A DNA stretch of 59,442 nt, from positions 1-59,442 of the forward strand of contig NZ_JAMXFJ010000025.1 of assembly GCF_025460805.1 (NCBI RefSeq), in the 5' to 3' direction. The notes below the pieces were generated by a model. The model had not been told where the DNA came from. It searched no databases and saw only the letters and a program-made list of their open reading frames with translations. This DNA is from Microvirga sesbaniae (GTDB lineage Bacteria; Pseudomonadota; Alphaproteobacteria; Rhizobiales; Beijerinckiaceae). Of the stretch, positions 25,610 through 34,301 are shown piece after piece (position 1 is the stretch's first letter; every line of letters starts with the position of its first letter). A program made the translations under genes and the position numbers.

Positions 25610-26629
25610 CTAGGCCAGGGACCCGACGGCACGCTCGAGGAGCGCCCAGGCCTCGTCGCCGTACTTGCCCTTCCATTCCGAGTAGAAGCCCGCCTTGCGC
25701 AGCTTGTCCCGGAACGGGCCGGGATCGGGCTGATTGAAGACCATGCCTTTCGCGGCGAGCTCCTGCTGCAGGTTGCCGTTCAGCTTGGACACGTCCTCAC
25801 GCTCCTTCACGCCCGCGGCGTTGATATGCTTGGCGACGATCGCGCGCACATCCTCCGGCAGCCGCTCCCAGGCGCGCCGGTTCGCCAGGAACCAGAAGCC
25901 GTCCCACATGTGGTTCGTCAGCGAGCAGTATTTCTGCACTTCATTGAGCTTCGCCGTGGACACGATGGCCAGCGGGTTCTCCTGGCCGTCGACCACCTTG
26001 GTCTGCAGCGCCGTATAGACCTCGTTGAAGTTGATCGACGTCGGGGCCGAGTCGAACGCCTTGTACATGGAGGTCCAGAGCGGCGAGACCGGGACCCGGA
26101 TCTTGAAGCCCTTCAGGTCGTCCGGGGTGCTGATCGGCTTCGTGGACGATGTCGTCTGCCGAAAGCCGTTGTCCCAGATCTTGTCCATGACCACCAGGTT
26201 CGCCTTGGTGATCTGCTGGCGCACATAGGCGCCGAGGTCGCCGTCCATCGCCTTCCAGACGGTCGCATAGTCCGGAAACGCGAAGCCGATCCCGTTGATG
26301 GACGCGGCCGGGACGAGGGTCGACAGGATCAGGCCCGACAGGGTGAAGAATTCCACGCCGCCCGAGCGCACCTGGCTGAGCGTGTCCGTGTCCGACCCCA
26401 GCTGGCTGCTCGGAAAGATCTGCAGATCGAACCGCCCGTTCGTCTCCGCCTTGATCGCGGCGGCCATCTCGCGCGCCCGCGCGTTCATCGGGTGGGAATC
26501 CGGCAGGTTGTTCGCGTATTTGTAGGAGAACTCAGCCTGCTGAGCCCGCGCGATGAACGGCGCTCCAACGACTGCACCCGCGACAGCGGTCGAACCGACA
26601 GTGAGCAGCCGACGGCGAGACAAGATCAT
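25610..26629 (-). CDS. dctP: TRAP transporter solute-binding protein DctP
   Basis: This 339-residue periplasmic receptor has a twin-arginine-like signal (MILSRRRLLTVGSTAVAG, cleavage near ARA-QQ). The mature part begins SYKYANNLPDSHPMN, and the conserved ligand-binding Arg lies in LKGFKIRVPVSPLW. INFNEVYTALQTKVVDGQEN is the DctP signature region. AGGAGGG lies 6 bases before the ATG at 26629. It is the first gene of the minus-strand operon divergent from the IclR regulator. Confidence 0.94.
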   Translation of the reverse strand: MILSRRRLLTVGSTAVAGAVVGAPFIARAQQAEFSYKYANNLPDSHPMNARAREMAAAIKAETNGRFDLQIFPSSQLGSDTDTLSQVRSGGVEFFTLSGLILSTLVPAASINGIGFAFPDYATVWKAMDGDLGAYVRQQITKANLVVMDKIWDNGFRQTTSSTKPISTPDDLKGFKIRVPVSPLWTSMYKAFDSAPTSINFNEVYTALQTKVVDGQENPLAIVSTAKLNEVQKYCSLTNHMWDGFWFLANRRAWERLPEDVRAIVAKHINAAGVKEREDVSKLNGNLQQELAAKGMVFNQPDPGPFRDKLRKAGFYSEWKGKYGDEAWALLERAVGSLA

Positions 26630-26679
26630 GTAACCCTCCTGGTCGGGTCCCCGGGACCCGTGTGTTTCCTCAAGACCAT

Positions 26680-26696
26680 GGTCCATATAACGGACC
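26680..26696. promoter_or_regulatory. Operator candidate, dctP side
   Basis: GGTCC-ATATAAC-GGACC is a perfect 5-bp inverted repeat with a 7-base spacer, 51 bp upstream of dctP. Its first ten bases, GGTCCATATA, recur at 26821 beside the IclR gene. It probably binds that regulator. Confidence 0.6.
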
Positions 26697-26820
26697 TGCG
26701 ATTATTCAGGCACGCCGCTTGCCGGGCGTTTTCATTGGCCCCCTAGCAGGCACTCTGATAGGATCCCTTGTCAATGAAAAAGTGCCACCTGGGCTGAATC
26801 CCGGGAAGGCCGCCATCGAA

Positions 26821-26835
26821 GGTCCATATATTGGA
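26821..26835. promoter_or_regulatory. Operator candidate overlapping the iclR-type gene start
   Basis: GGTCCATATATTGGA repeats the GGTCCATATA half of the site at 26680. Its core TCCA-TATAT-TGGA is itself an inverted repeat. It covers part of the GAAGG ribosome-binding site and the TTG start codon, so binding here would repress the regulator's own gene. Confidence 0.55.
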
Positions 26836-27694
26836 ATACGAGAAGAGCATTTCGGCCAGGATCGCCGTTCAGGGCATCAGCAACCCGTCGTCCCACGGGG
26901 CACAGGCGATCGACCGGGCCGCGACTTTGCTGCTGCTCGTGGGCCGCGCCGGGCCCTCCGGCGCCCGGCTGTCCGAAATGGTCGAGCAATGCAGCCTGTC
27001 GAAGCCGACCGTGCGACGCATGCTTCTCGCCCTGACGCGCGCGGGTCTGCTCGATCAGGACCTCGAGACCAGGCGGTATTATCTGGGCCCGGAGATCCAC
27101 GTTCTCGGTACGCTGGCGAGCGCCCGGTTCGGCATCCATTCGATCTCCGTGCGGTCCCTCGTCCGGTTGAGCCAACGGACCGGCGACACCGCCTTTCTCT
27201 CGGTGCCTCGCGACGTCTATTCCATCTGTGTCCACAGAGAGGAAGGTCCGTTCCCGATCAGGGTCCACGCCCTTCATGCGGGAGACCGGCATCCGCTCGG
27301 GGTCGGCGCAGGTGGCCTCGCCCTGCTGGCCGCCCTGCCCGACGAGGAGGTCGAGGACGTGCTGGCCGCCAACGCGGACGTTCTTGCGGAGAAGTACCCG
27401 CCCTTCTCGCCCCCGGTGCTTCGCAGTCTCGTTCGAGATACCCGTGAGAGAGGCTATGCCCTCAACCCCGGAATGCTTCTTCCGGACTCCTGGGCGATCG
27501 GGGTTCCCATTCACGGGCCCGACGGCAGACCGGTCGGAGCCCTTTCCATCGCGGCAACCGAAAGTCGCCTGAGCCGGGAGCGGCAACTCGAAATCGCCCC
27601 GCTGCTCAGAAAGGAAGCGTCCTCGATAGAGACGCGTCTGGCCGAGGCAGATCCCGGCGAGAAACAGGCGCGGGTCCGCCGCAGCTCGCCGTGA
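26831..27694 (+). CDS. IclR-family transcriptional regulator
   Basis: This 287-residue regulator has an N-terminal winged helix (residues ~25-90: AIDRAATLLLLVGRAGPSGA, then LSKPTVRRMLLALTRAGLLD) and a C-terminal GAF-like effector domain with HPLGVGAGGLALLA and VGALSIAATESRL. The only plausible start before the helix-turn-helix is TTG at 26831, with GAAGG 8 bases upstream. It is divergent from the TRAP/CoA-ligase/SDR operon and flanked by two matching operator-like sites. It likely regulates that operon and itself. Confidence 0.9.
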   Translation: MEYEKSISARIAVQGISNPSSHGAQAIDRAATLLLLVGRAGPSGARLSEMVEQCSLSKPTVRRMLLALTRAGLLDQDLETRRYYLGPEIHVLGTLASARFGIHSISVRSLVRLSQRTGDTAFLSVPRDVYSICVHREEGPFPIRVHALHAGDRHPLGVGAGGLALLAALPDEEVEDVLAANADVLAEKYPPFSPPVLRSLVRDTRERGYALNPGMLLPDSWAIGVPIHGPDGRPVGALSIAATESRLSRERQLEIAPLLRKEASSIETRLAEADPGEKQARVRRSSP

Positions 27695-27902
27695 CGGAGA
27701 CCCGCGCAAGGCCTGACGGATGTCACTCGCCGGGCGACCTCGTCCTGGCGGCTTGCCGAACAAAGCGGAGCGCGTCGCGCATTGTGAGGACGAAAGCGGG
27801 CCGCGCTCGTGAAGCGAACGATGCGCCGCCTCAACGATGTGAGCCTCGGACATTCGGGATGGCCGTCTCTCCCCTCCACGTCATCACCCGCTCACACCAC
27901 CT

Positions 27903-28001
27903 CCCACGTCATCACCGGGCTCGTCCCGGTGATCCCGATCCGGTGGAGCGCCGCGCTTCACCTTATCGGGATGGCCGGCACAAGGCCGGCCATGACGTGG
28001 G
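27903..28001. repeat. Dispersed ~100-bp repeat, family 2 (complete copy)
   Basis: It is bounded by CCCACGTCAT (27903-27912) and ATGACGTGGG (27992-28001), a perfect 10-bp terminal inverted repeat. Internal modules are ATCACCGGGCTCGTCCCGGT, a GAGCGCCGCGCTTC block and TCGGGATGGCCGGCA. The same modules in the same order occur at 53603-53708. It is non-coding and may be a REP/MITE-like element. Confidence 0.75.
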
Positions 28002-28027
28002 GGGTGTTCGCACCGGGTCACACACGC

Positions 28028-28055
28028 CACGTCATCACCGGGCTTGTCGCGGTGA
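28028..28055. repeat. Partial copy of repeat family 2
   Basis: CACGTCATCACCGGGCTTGT followed by CGCGGTGA matches the left end of the complete copy at 27903, with one change in the hairpin arm. The rest of the element is missing. Confidence 0.65.
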
Positions 28056-28097
28056 AAGCGGCCGGAACACCGCCGGGCGCATCTTGCGAACGAGGCT

Positions 28098-30872
28098 CTA
28101 GCGCTTGTCCGAGCCCTTCTCGATGATGTGACGGATCCGAACCGCCAGGTCTTCGATCGCGAACGGCTTCGTGATCATCTCCATGCCGGGCGCCAGGAAG
28201 CCGGACGCGATGGCGGCCTGCTCGGCATAGCCGGTGATGAAGAGCACCTTCAGGTTGGGACGCATCAGGCGCGCGTGATCGGCGAGCTGGCGGCCATTCA
28301 GGCCCGGCAGCCCCACGTCGCTGACGAGCAGGTCGACCCTCTGTTTCGACTCGAGCACTTTGAGTCCGGACGGACCGTCAACCGCCTCCAGGGCATGATA
28401 CCCAAGATCGGCCAGCACCTCGAGGATGAGCAATCGGACGACGGGCTCGTCCTCGACCACGAGAACGGTCTCACCCTCTTCCGCCCGATGGGCGTCGCTC
28501 AGCACGGAGGCGGGCGCTTCCCCTTCCAGCTCGCCCGTGTGATGGGGCAGATAGATCTTGACGGACGTTCCCTTGCCGACCTCGCTGTAGATCCTGACAT
28601 GTCCCTCGGATTGCTTGGCGAAGCCATAGACCATGGAGAGACCGAGCCCTGTCCCCTCGCCGATCGGCTTGGTCGTGAAGAACGGATCGAAGGCTTGAGC
28701 CAGGACGTCGGCGGGCATGCCCGTACCGGTATCGGACACGCTGATCGTCACATACAGCCCCGGAGCCACATCCTGCTGGGAGAGCGGATAGACGCGGTCC
28801 AGGTTGGAGACGGAGGTCTCGATCGTGAGTGATCCTCCATCGGGCATCGCATCGCGGGCGTTGATCGCCAGATTGAGAATCGCGCTCTCGAGCTGGTTGG
28901 GATCGCAGATCGTGAGCGGCAGGTTCTCGGACGTGGCGATATTGAGCCGGATCGATTCCGACATCGTTCTCCGAAGCAGGTCCTCCATGGACAGGACGAG
29001 CCGGTTGGCATCGACAGGCTTCGGATCGAGCGGCTGGCGCCGGGCAAAGGCGAGAAGGCGGTGCGTGAGCGCCGCCGCGCGATTGGCCGACGTCGTCGCG
29101 GCGCCGATGTACCGATCGAGTTTTTCGAGGCGTCCCTGCGCCATGCGGGACTGGAGGAGATCGAGCGAGCCGACGATGCCCGTCAGCAGGTTGTTGAAGT
29201 CGTGCGCGATGCCGCCGGTCAATTGCCCGACGGCCTCCATTTTCTGACTCTGTCGAAGCTGCTCCTCGAGCTGCTTGCGCTGAGTGACGTCGCGCCCGAC
29301 GCTGTAGAACACATCCCCGGCCGGAGCGAAGGTCCAGTTGATCCAGCGGTACGATCCGTCCTTCGCATGGACCCGAATGTCGATGTCCTTGACGGCCCGC
29401 CCGCTCTGCAATGCCTGGAGCAGGCTGTTCCCGACCGGCTTGTCCTCATCATAGATCCAGGTGTCGATCCGGGTTCCGACGATCTCGTCTTCCCGGTAGC
29501 CGAGAAGTTCCGTCCAGGCAGGGTTGACGGCGTTGAGCAATCCGTCGGCGTCGCACACGCTGAACAGATCGCTCGAGAGGCTCCAGAGCCGGTCACGCTC
29601 CCGGGTCCGCTCTTCCACGCGGCTCTCGAGACGTTCGTTGAGTTCGCGAAGCCTCGCCTCCGACTGCTTGGCGACCGTGATGTCGTAGACGACGCCGATG
29701 AATCGCAGGCCTGTCGTATCCGCATCGCGCACATACTCGCCGCGCCGAGCCAGCCATCGAGGCTCCCGGTCGTCGGCGCGCTTGATTCGAAACTCCACAT
29801 AGGAGGCGGTTTCGCCGGAACTCGGCTCGACGATCGGACGATCTCCCGGCTCGACCAGAGCATTCACGGTCCGGATGGGAAGAGCACTGCTCGGATGAAG
29901 CCCGAGCAATCGGCAGAACTCCTCCGAGACGTTGACGGTCGCGTAGCCCTCCACGTACTCGAACGTTCCAACGCCACCCGCGCTCTGGGCGATCCGGAGA
30001 CGCTGTTCGACGTGCTTCTGCTCGGTGATGTCGATGACCACCCCGGTGAACCGCACCGGCCGGTCGGTGTGGTCGAAATGGCAGCGCCCTCTCGCAAGGG
30101 CCCATTTCACCGAACCGTCCGACCCGAGGAGCCGGTACTCCTTCGAGAAGATCTCCGCTCCATTGAGAATGCCCCCGACGGCGAGGCGGACCCGTCGACG
30201 GTCGTCCGGATGGATCGACTTGAAGAAATCCTCGACCGGAAGGCCCTTCTCCGCCGCGGCGGGGTCGAGATCGTGAAGAACCGCGAATCGCGCGTCCGCC
30301 GTGAAGCGTCCCTGGGGAATGTCCCAGTCCCAGGAGCCGCCGCTTCCGGCCACCGTCAGGGTCTGGCGCAGCCGCTCGTTCGTCTGATCCAGCTCTCGCT
30401 GGCTCGCCTCGAAGGCAGCCTGCATCGTCCGCGACTGATGCGCCTCGGTGACATCGACCTGTGTCGCGAGGAAGAACTGGGGCTCGCCGGTGGAATCGCA
30501 CACGGGCGTGACGAAGAGATGATTCCAGAACTGAGAACCATCCTTGCGCCGGTTGAGCAGTTCCGCTGAGACCGCCCGGCCGCCGGTGATCGCTTCCCGT
30601 ATCTGCGCGATCGCCTTCTGGTCCGTGTCGGGAGCCTGGAGGAACCGGCAGTTTCTGCCGACCGCCTCCTCGGGAGCGTAGCCCGTCACTCTGGAGAAGG
30701 CATCGTTGACGTAGACGATGGGATTGTCGAAGACCCGCGGATCCGTGGCAACCATGGGCAGCCCGGACTTCTCGAAGGCGGCGAAGACCGGCCCGGCCAC
30801 GCGCCGCAGCTCATCGGCGGCCCGGTCGATCGCCTGTTTGGCCTCGCGCTGGGACAGGATCGGGGCGGTCAT
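28098..30872 (-). CDS. LOV-domain hybrid histidine kinase with receiver
   Basis: This 924-residue soluble sensor kinase opens with a LOV/PAS domain at residues ~28-145. It has the flavin-adduct motif GRNCRFLQ with Cys at 75, so blue-light sensing through bound FMN is expected. Three further PAS/PAC domains follow (~165-285, ~290-400, ~430-535). The HisKA domain carries His557 in GGIAHDFNNLL. The ATPase domain has N-box NLAINARDAM, DTGTGMP and GTGLGLSMVYGF. A C-terminal receiver (~803-918) has Asp852 (SDVGLP) and Lys902 (TKPF). No membrane segment is seen. It lies 41 bp downstream of the chemosensory operon's cheC on the same strand. Confidence 0.93.
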   Translation of the reverse strand: MTAPILSQREAKQAIDRAADELRRVAGPVFAAFEKSGLPMVATDPRVFDNPIVYVNDAFSRVTGYAPEEAVGRNCRFLQAPDTDQKAIAQIREAITGGRAVSAELLNRRKDGSQFWNHLFVTPVCDSTGEPQFFLATQVDVTEAHQSRTMQAAFEASQRELDQTNERLRQTLTVAGSGGSWDWDIPQGRFTADARFAVLHDLDPAAAEKGLPVEDFFKSIHPDDRRRVRLAVGGILNGAEIFSKEYRLLGSDGSVKWALARGRCHFDHTDRPVRFTGVVIDITEQKHVEQRLRIAQSAGGVGTFEYVEGYATVNVSEEFCRLLGLHPSSALPIRTVNALVEPGDRPIVEPSSGETASYVEFRIKRADDREPRWLARRGEYVRDADTTGLRFIGVVYDITVAKQSEARLRELNERLESRVEERTRERDRLWSLSSDLFSVCDADGLLNAVNPAWTELLGYREDEIVGTRIDTWIYDEDKPVGNSLLQALQSGRAVKDIDIRVHAKDGSYRWINWTFAPAGDVFYSVGRDVTQRKQLEEQLRQSQKMEAVGQLTGGIAHDFNNLLTGIVGSLDLLQSRMAQGRLEKLDRYIGAATTSANRAAALTHRLLAFARRQPLDPKPVDANRLVLSMEDLLRRTMSESIRLNIATSENLPLTICDPNQLESAILNLAINARDAMPDGGSLTIETSVSNLDRVYPLSQQDVAPGLYVTISVSDTGTGMPADVLAQAFDPFFTTKPIGEGTGLGLSMVYGFAKQSEGHVRIYSEVGKGTSVKIYLPHHTGELEGEAPASVLSDAHRAEEGETVLVVEDEPVVRLLILEVLADLGYHALEAVDGPSGLKVLESKQRVDLLVSDVGLPGLNGRQLADHARLMRPNLKVLFITGYAEQAAIASGFLAPGMEMITKPFAIEDLAVRIRHIIEKGSDKR

Positions 30873-30913
30873 TCTTGGCAGAGTCTCGCGGATGAGATCG
30901 TGAATGCCATAGC

Positions 30914-31552
30914 CTAAGCCTCGTCTCCGATCACCCGATCGATGAAGCTCGCGATGAGCTCCTTCAATGCGGCAAGCGACGGCAGATCCATCAGCATGGC
31001 GATATAGCCCCGGATATCACGATTCCGGATCGAGAAGTTGATGTAGAGGAAGAGAACGAGCCCATCGTCCGGCTGATTGTGTTCGAGGGTGAAGAGCCGG
31101 GTACCATCGCCGCGGATCACTTCGGGCAGAGAAATGCTGAGGGATCGCTTCAGCATATTGGCCATGGTGGCGAGGCAGCCGTTCAGGATGATGTTGCCCG
31201 TTTCGGCAAGAGCCTCCTGCTCCATGGCGGCGACTTCGTCCGGCGGCACGTCGTTCCCGATGATCGCCTTGGTGAGATCGAGGCCGGTGGCCTCGGGAAA
31301 GATCAGCAGGGCACGGCCCGAGAACGCACCCTCGAAGCGCTGCTGAATAGCCACGAGATCGTCCGTCTCCCGCTCGCCGATCAGCCGGGCGGCGTGATGA
31401 GGTGCCATGATCTCGATGGACGGTACCGAGAGGAGAACCTCCTCGCCGATCATCTTGCGCAGGCTCGAGGCCGCGCGGCTGACCCCGATATTGACGAGCT
31501 CCGTCAAAGCATCGTGTTCGAGTTCCGTCAGAGAGATCTGGTCGTTCATCAT
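30914..31552 (-). CDS. cheC: CheC-family CheY-phosphatase
   Basis: This 212-residue protein has the two CheC active-site helices: ELVNIGVSRAASSL near residue 18 and ETGNIILNGCLATM near 120. Each supplies the E-x-x-N pair that hydrolyses the aspartyl phosphate of CheY-type proteins. Both sites look intact. It overlaps the upstream receiver gene by ATGA, so that receiver is its likely substrate. CheC is uncommon in alphaproteobacteria, which usually rely on phosphate-sink CheY proteins. Confidence 0.88.
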   Translation of the reverse strand: MMNDQISLTELEHDALTELVNIGVSRAASSLRKMIGEEVLLSVPSIEIMAPHHAARLIGERETDDLVAIQQRFEGAFSGRALLIFPEATGLDLTKAIIGNDVPPDEVAAMEQEALAETGNIILNGCLATMANMLKRSLSISLPEVIRGDGTRLFTLEHNQPDDGLVLFLYINFSIRNRDIRGYIAMLMDLPSLAALKELIASFIDRVIGDEA

Positions 31553-31938
31553 GACGGCGTGCCGCCCGATCGCATCCGCAGCGCCGCTCCGGAAATGAAT
31601 CCTCGCAGCCCGTCCTCCGTCAGAGGCTTGCTGACGAAGGTGGCATTGACCTCCCTTGCCCGCGCGATCACCTCGTCCTGGATGTTGGCCGTGATGACGG
31701 CAATCGGCATGGTCGGATGAATGGCGCGCAGTTCAGCCGCGAGTTCAAGGCCGTCCTTCTCCGGCATGTTGTAGTCGATCATGGCAAGATCGATCTTCCG
31801 CTGGCGGATGATGTCGAGGGCGTCCTGCGCATTGCCGGCCTCGATGCGGTCCCAGTCCGGCTGCAGCGCAGCCAATGCCTTGCCGGCGACGATGCGCGCC
31901 AGCTTGCTGTCGTCGACGATCAGAACAGTTGTAGCCAC
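31549..31938 (-). CDS. cheY: CheY-like single-domain response regulator
   Basis: This 129-residue receiver has the acidic pair in LIVDDSKLAR, the phosphorylation Asp in AMIDYNMPEKDG (~residue 55), a Thr-Ala switch in AVITAN and Lys in FVSKPL. The start is GTG at 31938 with GGAG 7-8 bases upstream. It is translationally coupled to cheC. There is no output domain, so it presumably signals to a motor or to another partner. Confidence 0.92.
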   Translation of the reverse strand: MATTVLIVDDSKLARIVAGKALAALQPDWDRIEAGNAQDALDIIRQRKIDLAMIDYNMPEKDGLELAAELRAIHPTMPIAVITANIQDEVIARAREVNATFVSKPLTEDGLRGFISGAALRMRSGGTPS

Positions 31939-32043
31939 TCACATGCTCCACCAGCGGGTTCGGATTGTCCGGACAGACCAGCTCTTGTTTGAGAGAAAAG
32001 GGTTATTTGCTCTTTTAGAGTATCCGAAACGAATGACAACAGG

Positions 32044-32313
32044 TCAGCCCTCCGTCCTCGCGGCCCCGGGCGCCTGGGCCGCCGACAGGAGCGGGACCAT
32101 CCAGTCTCGGACGAAGGTATCCTTTCCTTCTCCCCGGATGGTTGGCCTCAGGGCCAGGAGAACCTGAAACACCGCGGTATGGAGGTGTTCGGCATCCGTC
32201 AGATCCACGACGCGGCCGGGTTTCTCCTGGAGCCACCGGAGCAGCGGCTCCGCGTCCTCGACACGGCAGGGCCCTTCCAGCACGATGGCATCGCCCGCCA
32301 GACGCACGCTCAT
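32044..32313 (-). CDS. Small STAS-like protein in the che operon
   Basis: This 89-residue protein starts MSVRLAGDAIVLEGPCRVED and has the beta/alpha pattern of STAS/anti-sigma-antagonist domains (GRVVDLTDAEHLHTAVFQVL). The usual phosphorylatable Ser/Thr after the central Asp is replaced by the DLTDAEHLHTA segment, so phospho-switching is doubtful. It overlaps the cheA stop by ATGA. Similar short STAS proteins occur in some alternative chemosensory operons, with unknown role. A 105-bp gap separates it from the receiver gene. Confidence 0.75.
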   Translation of the reverse strand: MSVRLAGDAIVLEGPCRVEDAEPLLRWLQEKPGRVVDLTDAEHLHTAVFQVLLALRPTIRGEGKDTFVRDWMVPLLSAAQAPGAARTEG

Positions 32314-34301
32314 CCGATCAGCTCCGGGATGTCGAGGATCATCAGGACACTCCCGTCTCCCATCAGGGTCGTGCCGATGACGCCCGGGAGGCTCGCCAGA
32401 AGACCAGCCATGGGGCGCATCAGAATGTCGATGCGCCCGGCAAACCCGTCAACCGCAATGCCGACCCTTTCGTCGCCCACCCACATGACCAGAACCTTCG
32501 TTCCGCCTTCCCGATCCCGCGCGCGAGGGATCCGCAGCAGATCGGCCAGCCTGACCAGGGGCACGGTCCGGTCGCGCAGGACGAAAGCCTCCGCCCCCTG
32601 GATGGGAATGATGTGGGAGGTGGGCAGATAGGCTGTTTCCAGAACGCCCTCGATGGGGATGCCGTAGGTCTCGGATCCAACTCGCACGGTCATCACCTTG
32701 GTCATGACCACGGTCAGGGGCAAGGAGAAGCGGATCGTCGTCCCGTGCCCGGGCCTGCTCTGCACGGCGACCTGCCCGCCAAGTCTCTCGATCGCCGAGC
32801 GAACGGCATCCATGCCGACCCCGCGGCCGGACAGATCGGTGACATCGGAGGCGGTGGAGAACCCCGGCGCGAAGATCAGGTCCGTGACTTCGGCATCGCT
32901 CATGAGGGTGATCCGGTCTGCCGGCGCGAGGCCTCGCTCGCGCGCGGCGCGACGGACCCGCTCGGGGTCGATGCCGCGCCCATCGTCGCTCACTTCGACC
33001 ACGAGTCGATCGCCCTCCCGGCGGGCCCGGAGGATAATCCTGACTTCGGAGGGCTTTCCTGCCGCGAGGCGGACCTCCTCCGGTTCGGCCCCATGGGCGA
33101 CGGCGTTGCGCAGGACATGGAGCAGAGGCTCGGCCAGTCCCTCCGTGACGGACTTGTCCGCCTCCACGTCCTCGCCTTCCATGGAAAACTCCACGAGCGT
33201 CCCAAGCTGGCCGGCGCTCTCGCGGACGGCGCGCGGGAAGCGCCGAAAGATCTCGCGCATGGGCATCATGCGCACATCCATGACGGCTCTGTGCATATCG
33301 GCGACGAGCCGGTCGATGGTCGCCTGGCATGCGGCGACGCTGCGCACGAGATCCTCTCTCGCGGCTGATCCATCGCCCATGGCCGCGATATGCGCCAGCC
33401 CGTTCTTGGCGATGACCATCTCGCCGACGAGATCCGCGAGCCGGTCGATTCTTGCAGCATCGACACGCAACGTCCGCGAAGTGCCCGCCGTGGCGGAGCG
33501 TCTCTCGCGCGTTGCAGATCCGTCACGTCCGGCCTCAACCCCGGCGGCCGCCTCGTACCCCGTCACATCGTAGATGACCACCTGATCGGGAACGAAGCGG
33601 AACACGGCCTTCACCGCCTCGTACCCGGCCGAAGACAGAGCCTCGAGACGGAGATTGCAGGCGAAGGGGTCGATCTCGGCGGCCGGAGGCCAGGGCGCCT
33701 GATGGCTCGCCCGAACATGGACGAGATCAGGGACCGATCGCAGCAGCGCCAGCGGATCATCGCCCGCGAAAAAGCAATCGGCTCGTGGCGTGTACCGGAT
33801 GGCGGTCAGGGTGAGGCTGTTGGGCGTCCGTTCGGCCCGGCGGGAACCGGCTGCCAGAAGGTCCTCGATCCAGCCGCCATCCGCGTCCGCAATCGCCGGA
33901 CCATCCGGCGCAGCCTCCCCTTCGAGCTGGGAGCGGAGCGCTCGCGCAAGACGGTATCCTTCATCGGCGGCATCCGGTGGCAGAACCCCGGTCTGCTCGA
34001 TGGCCGAAACCCAGCGCTCCGTCTGCCCGACACAGTCGAGGAGAAGGTCGATCACGTCGGCGTCGATCCTCGCCGGGGCGCCTTTGAGGGCGCCCAGCAG
34101 ATCCTCGGCAGCGTGGAGCGCGAGACCCATGGGGGCGAAATCGAACAGCCCGACAGAGCCTTTGAGGGTGTGGACCGCCCGGAAGGCGCCGTCCAGGTGC
34201 GCGGCGACCGATGGCTCGCGCTCCATGTTCAGGAGATCGTCGCTCGCCTGTTGAACCAGTTCGCGCGCCTCGACCACGAAGTGCTGCAGAAGATCATCCA
34301 T
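32310..34301 (-). CDS. cheA: Chemotaxis histidine kinase CheA
   Basis: This 663-residue kinase has an Hpt (P1) domain with His44 in AVHTLKGSVG and a ~150-residue intermediate domain with YTPRADCFFAGDDPLALL in place of a standard CheY-docking P2. A P3 dimerisation helix pair follows (RIDRLADLVGEMVIAKNGL). The P4 ATPase has LLHVLRNAVAHG, DDGRGIDP and GRGVGMDAV, and a CheW-like P5 extends to the C-terminus. GGAGGG precedes the ATG at 34301. It overlaps cheR by 8 bp and the STAS gene by 4 bp. Confidence 0.95.
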   Translation of the reverse strand: MDDLLQHFVVEARELVQQASDDLLNMEREPSVAAHLDGAFRAVHTLKGSVGLFDFAPMGLALHAAEDLLGALKGAPARIDADVIDLLLDCVGQTERWVSAIEQTGVLPPDAADEGYRLARALRSQLEGEAAPDGPAIADADGGWIEDLLAAGSRRAERTPNSLTLTAIRYTPRADCFFAGDDPLALLRSVPDLVHVRASHQAPWPPAAEIDPFACNLRLEALSSAGYEAVKAVFRFVPDQVVIYDVTGYEAAAGVEAGRDGSATRERRSATAGTSRTLRVDAARIDRLADLVGEMVIAKNGLAHIAAMGDGSAAREDLVRSVAACQATIDRLVADMHRAVMDVRMMPMREIFRRFPRAVRESAGQLGTLVEFSMEGEDVEADKSVTEGLAEPLLHVLRNAVAHGAEPEEVRLAAGKPSEVRIILRARREGDRLVVEVSDDGRGIDPERVRRAARERGLAPADRITLMSDAEVTDLIFAPGFSTASDVTDLSGRGVGMDAVRSAIERLGGQVAVQSRPGHGTTIRFSLPLTVVMTKVMTVRVGSETYGIPIEGVLETAYLPTSHIIPIQGAEAFVLRDRTVPLVRLADLLRIPRARDREGGTKVLVMWVGDERVGIAVDGFAGRIDILMRPMAGLLASLPGVIGTTLMGDGSVLMILDIPELIG

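Larger units (their letters stand above)
27695..28097. other. 403-bp intergenic region rich in repeat fragments
   Basis: No convincing gene is present. The right part holds one complete and several partial copies of repeat family 2 (27877-27888, 27903-28001, 28028-28055, and a TCGGGATGGCCG fragment near 27855). The left part (27695-27870) shows nothing recognisable. Confidence 0.6.

Noticed and set aside
23579..26746. 1055-residue open frame on the plus strand across the TRAP genes
   Set aside because: It is antisense to dctQM and dctP, has no recognisable domain and no ribosome-binding site, and reads as a mirror of membrane-protein codons.
27903..28055. CRISPR array suggested by repeated CGTCATCACCGGG strings
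   Set aside because: The spacing is irregular, the units carry terminal inverted repeats, a further copy lies 25 kb away, and there are no cas genes.
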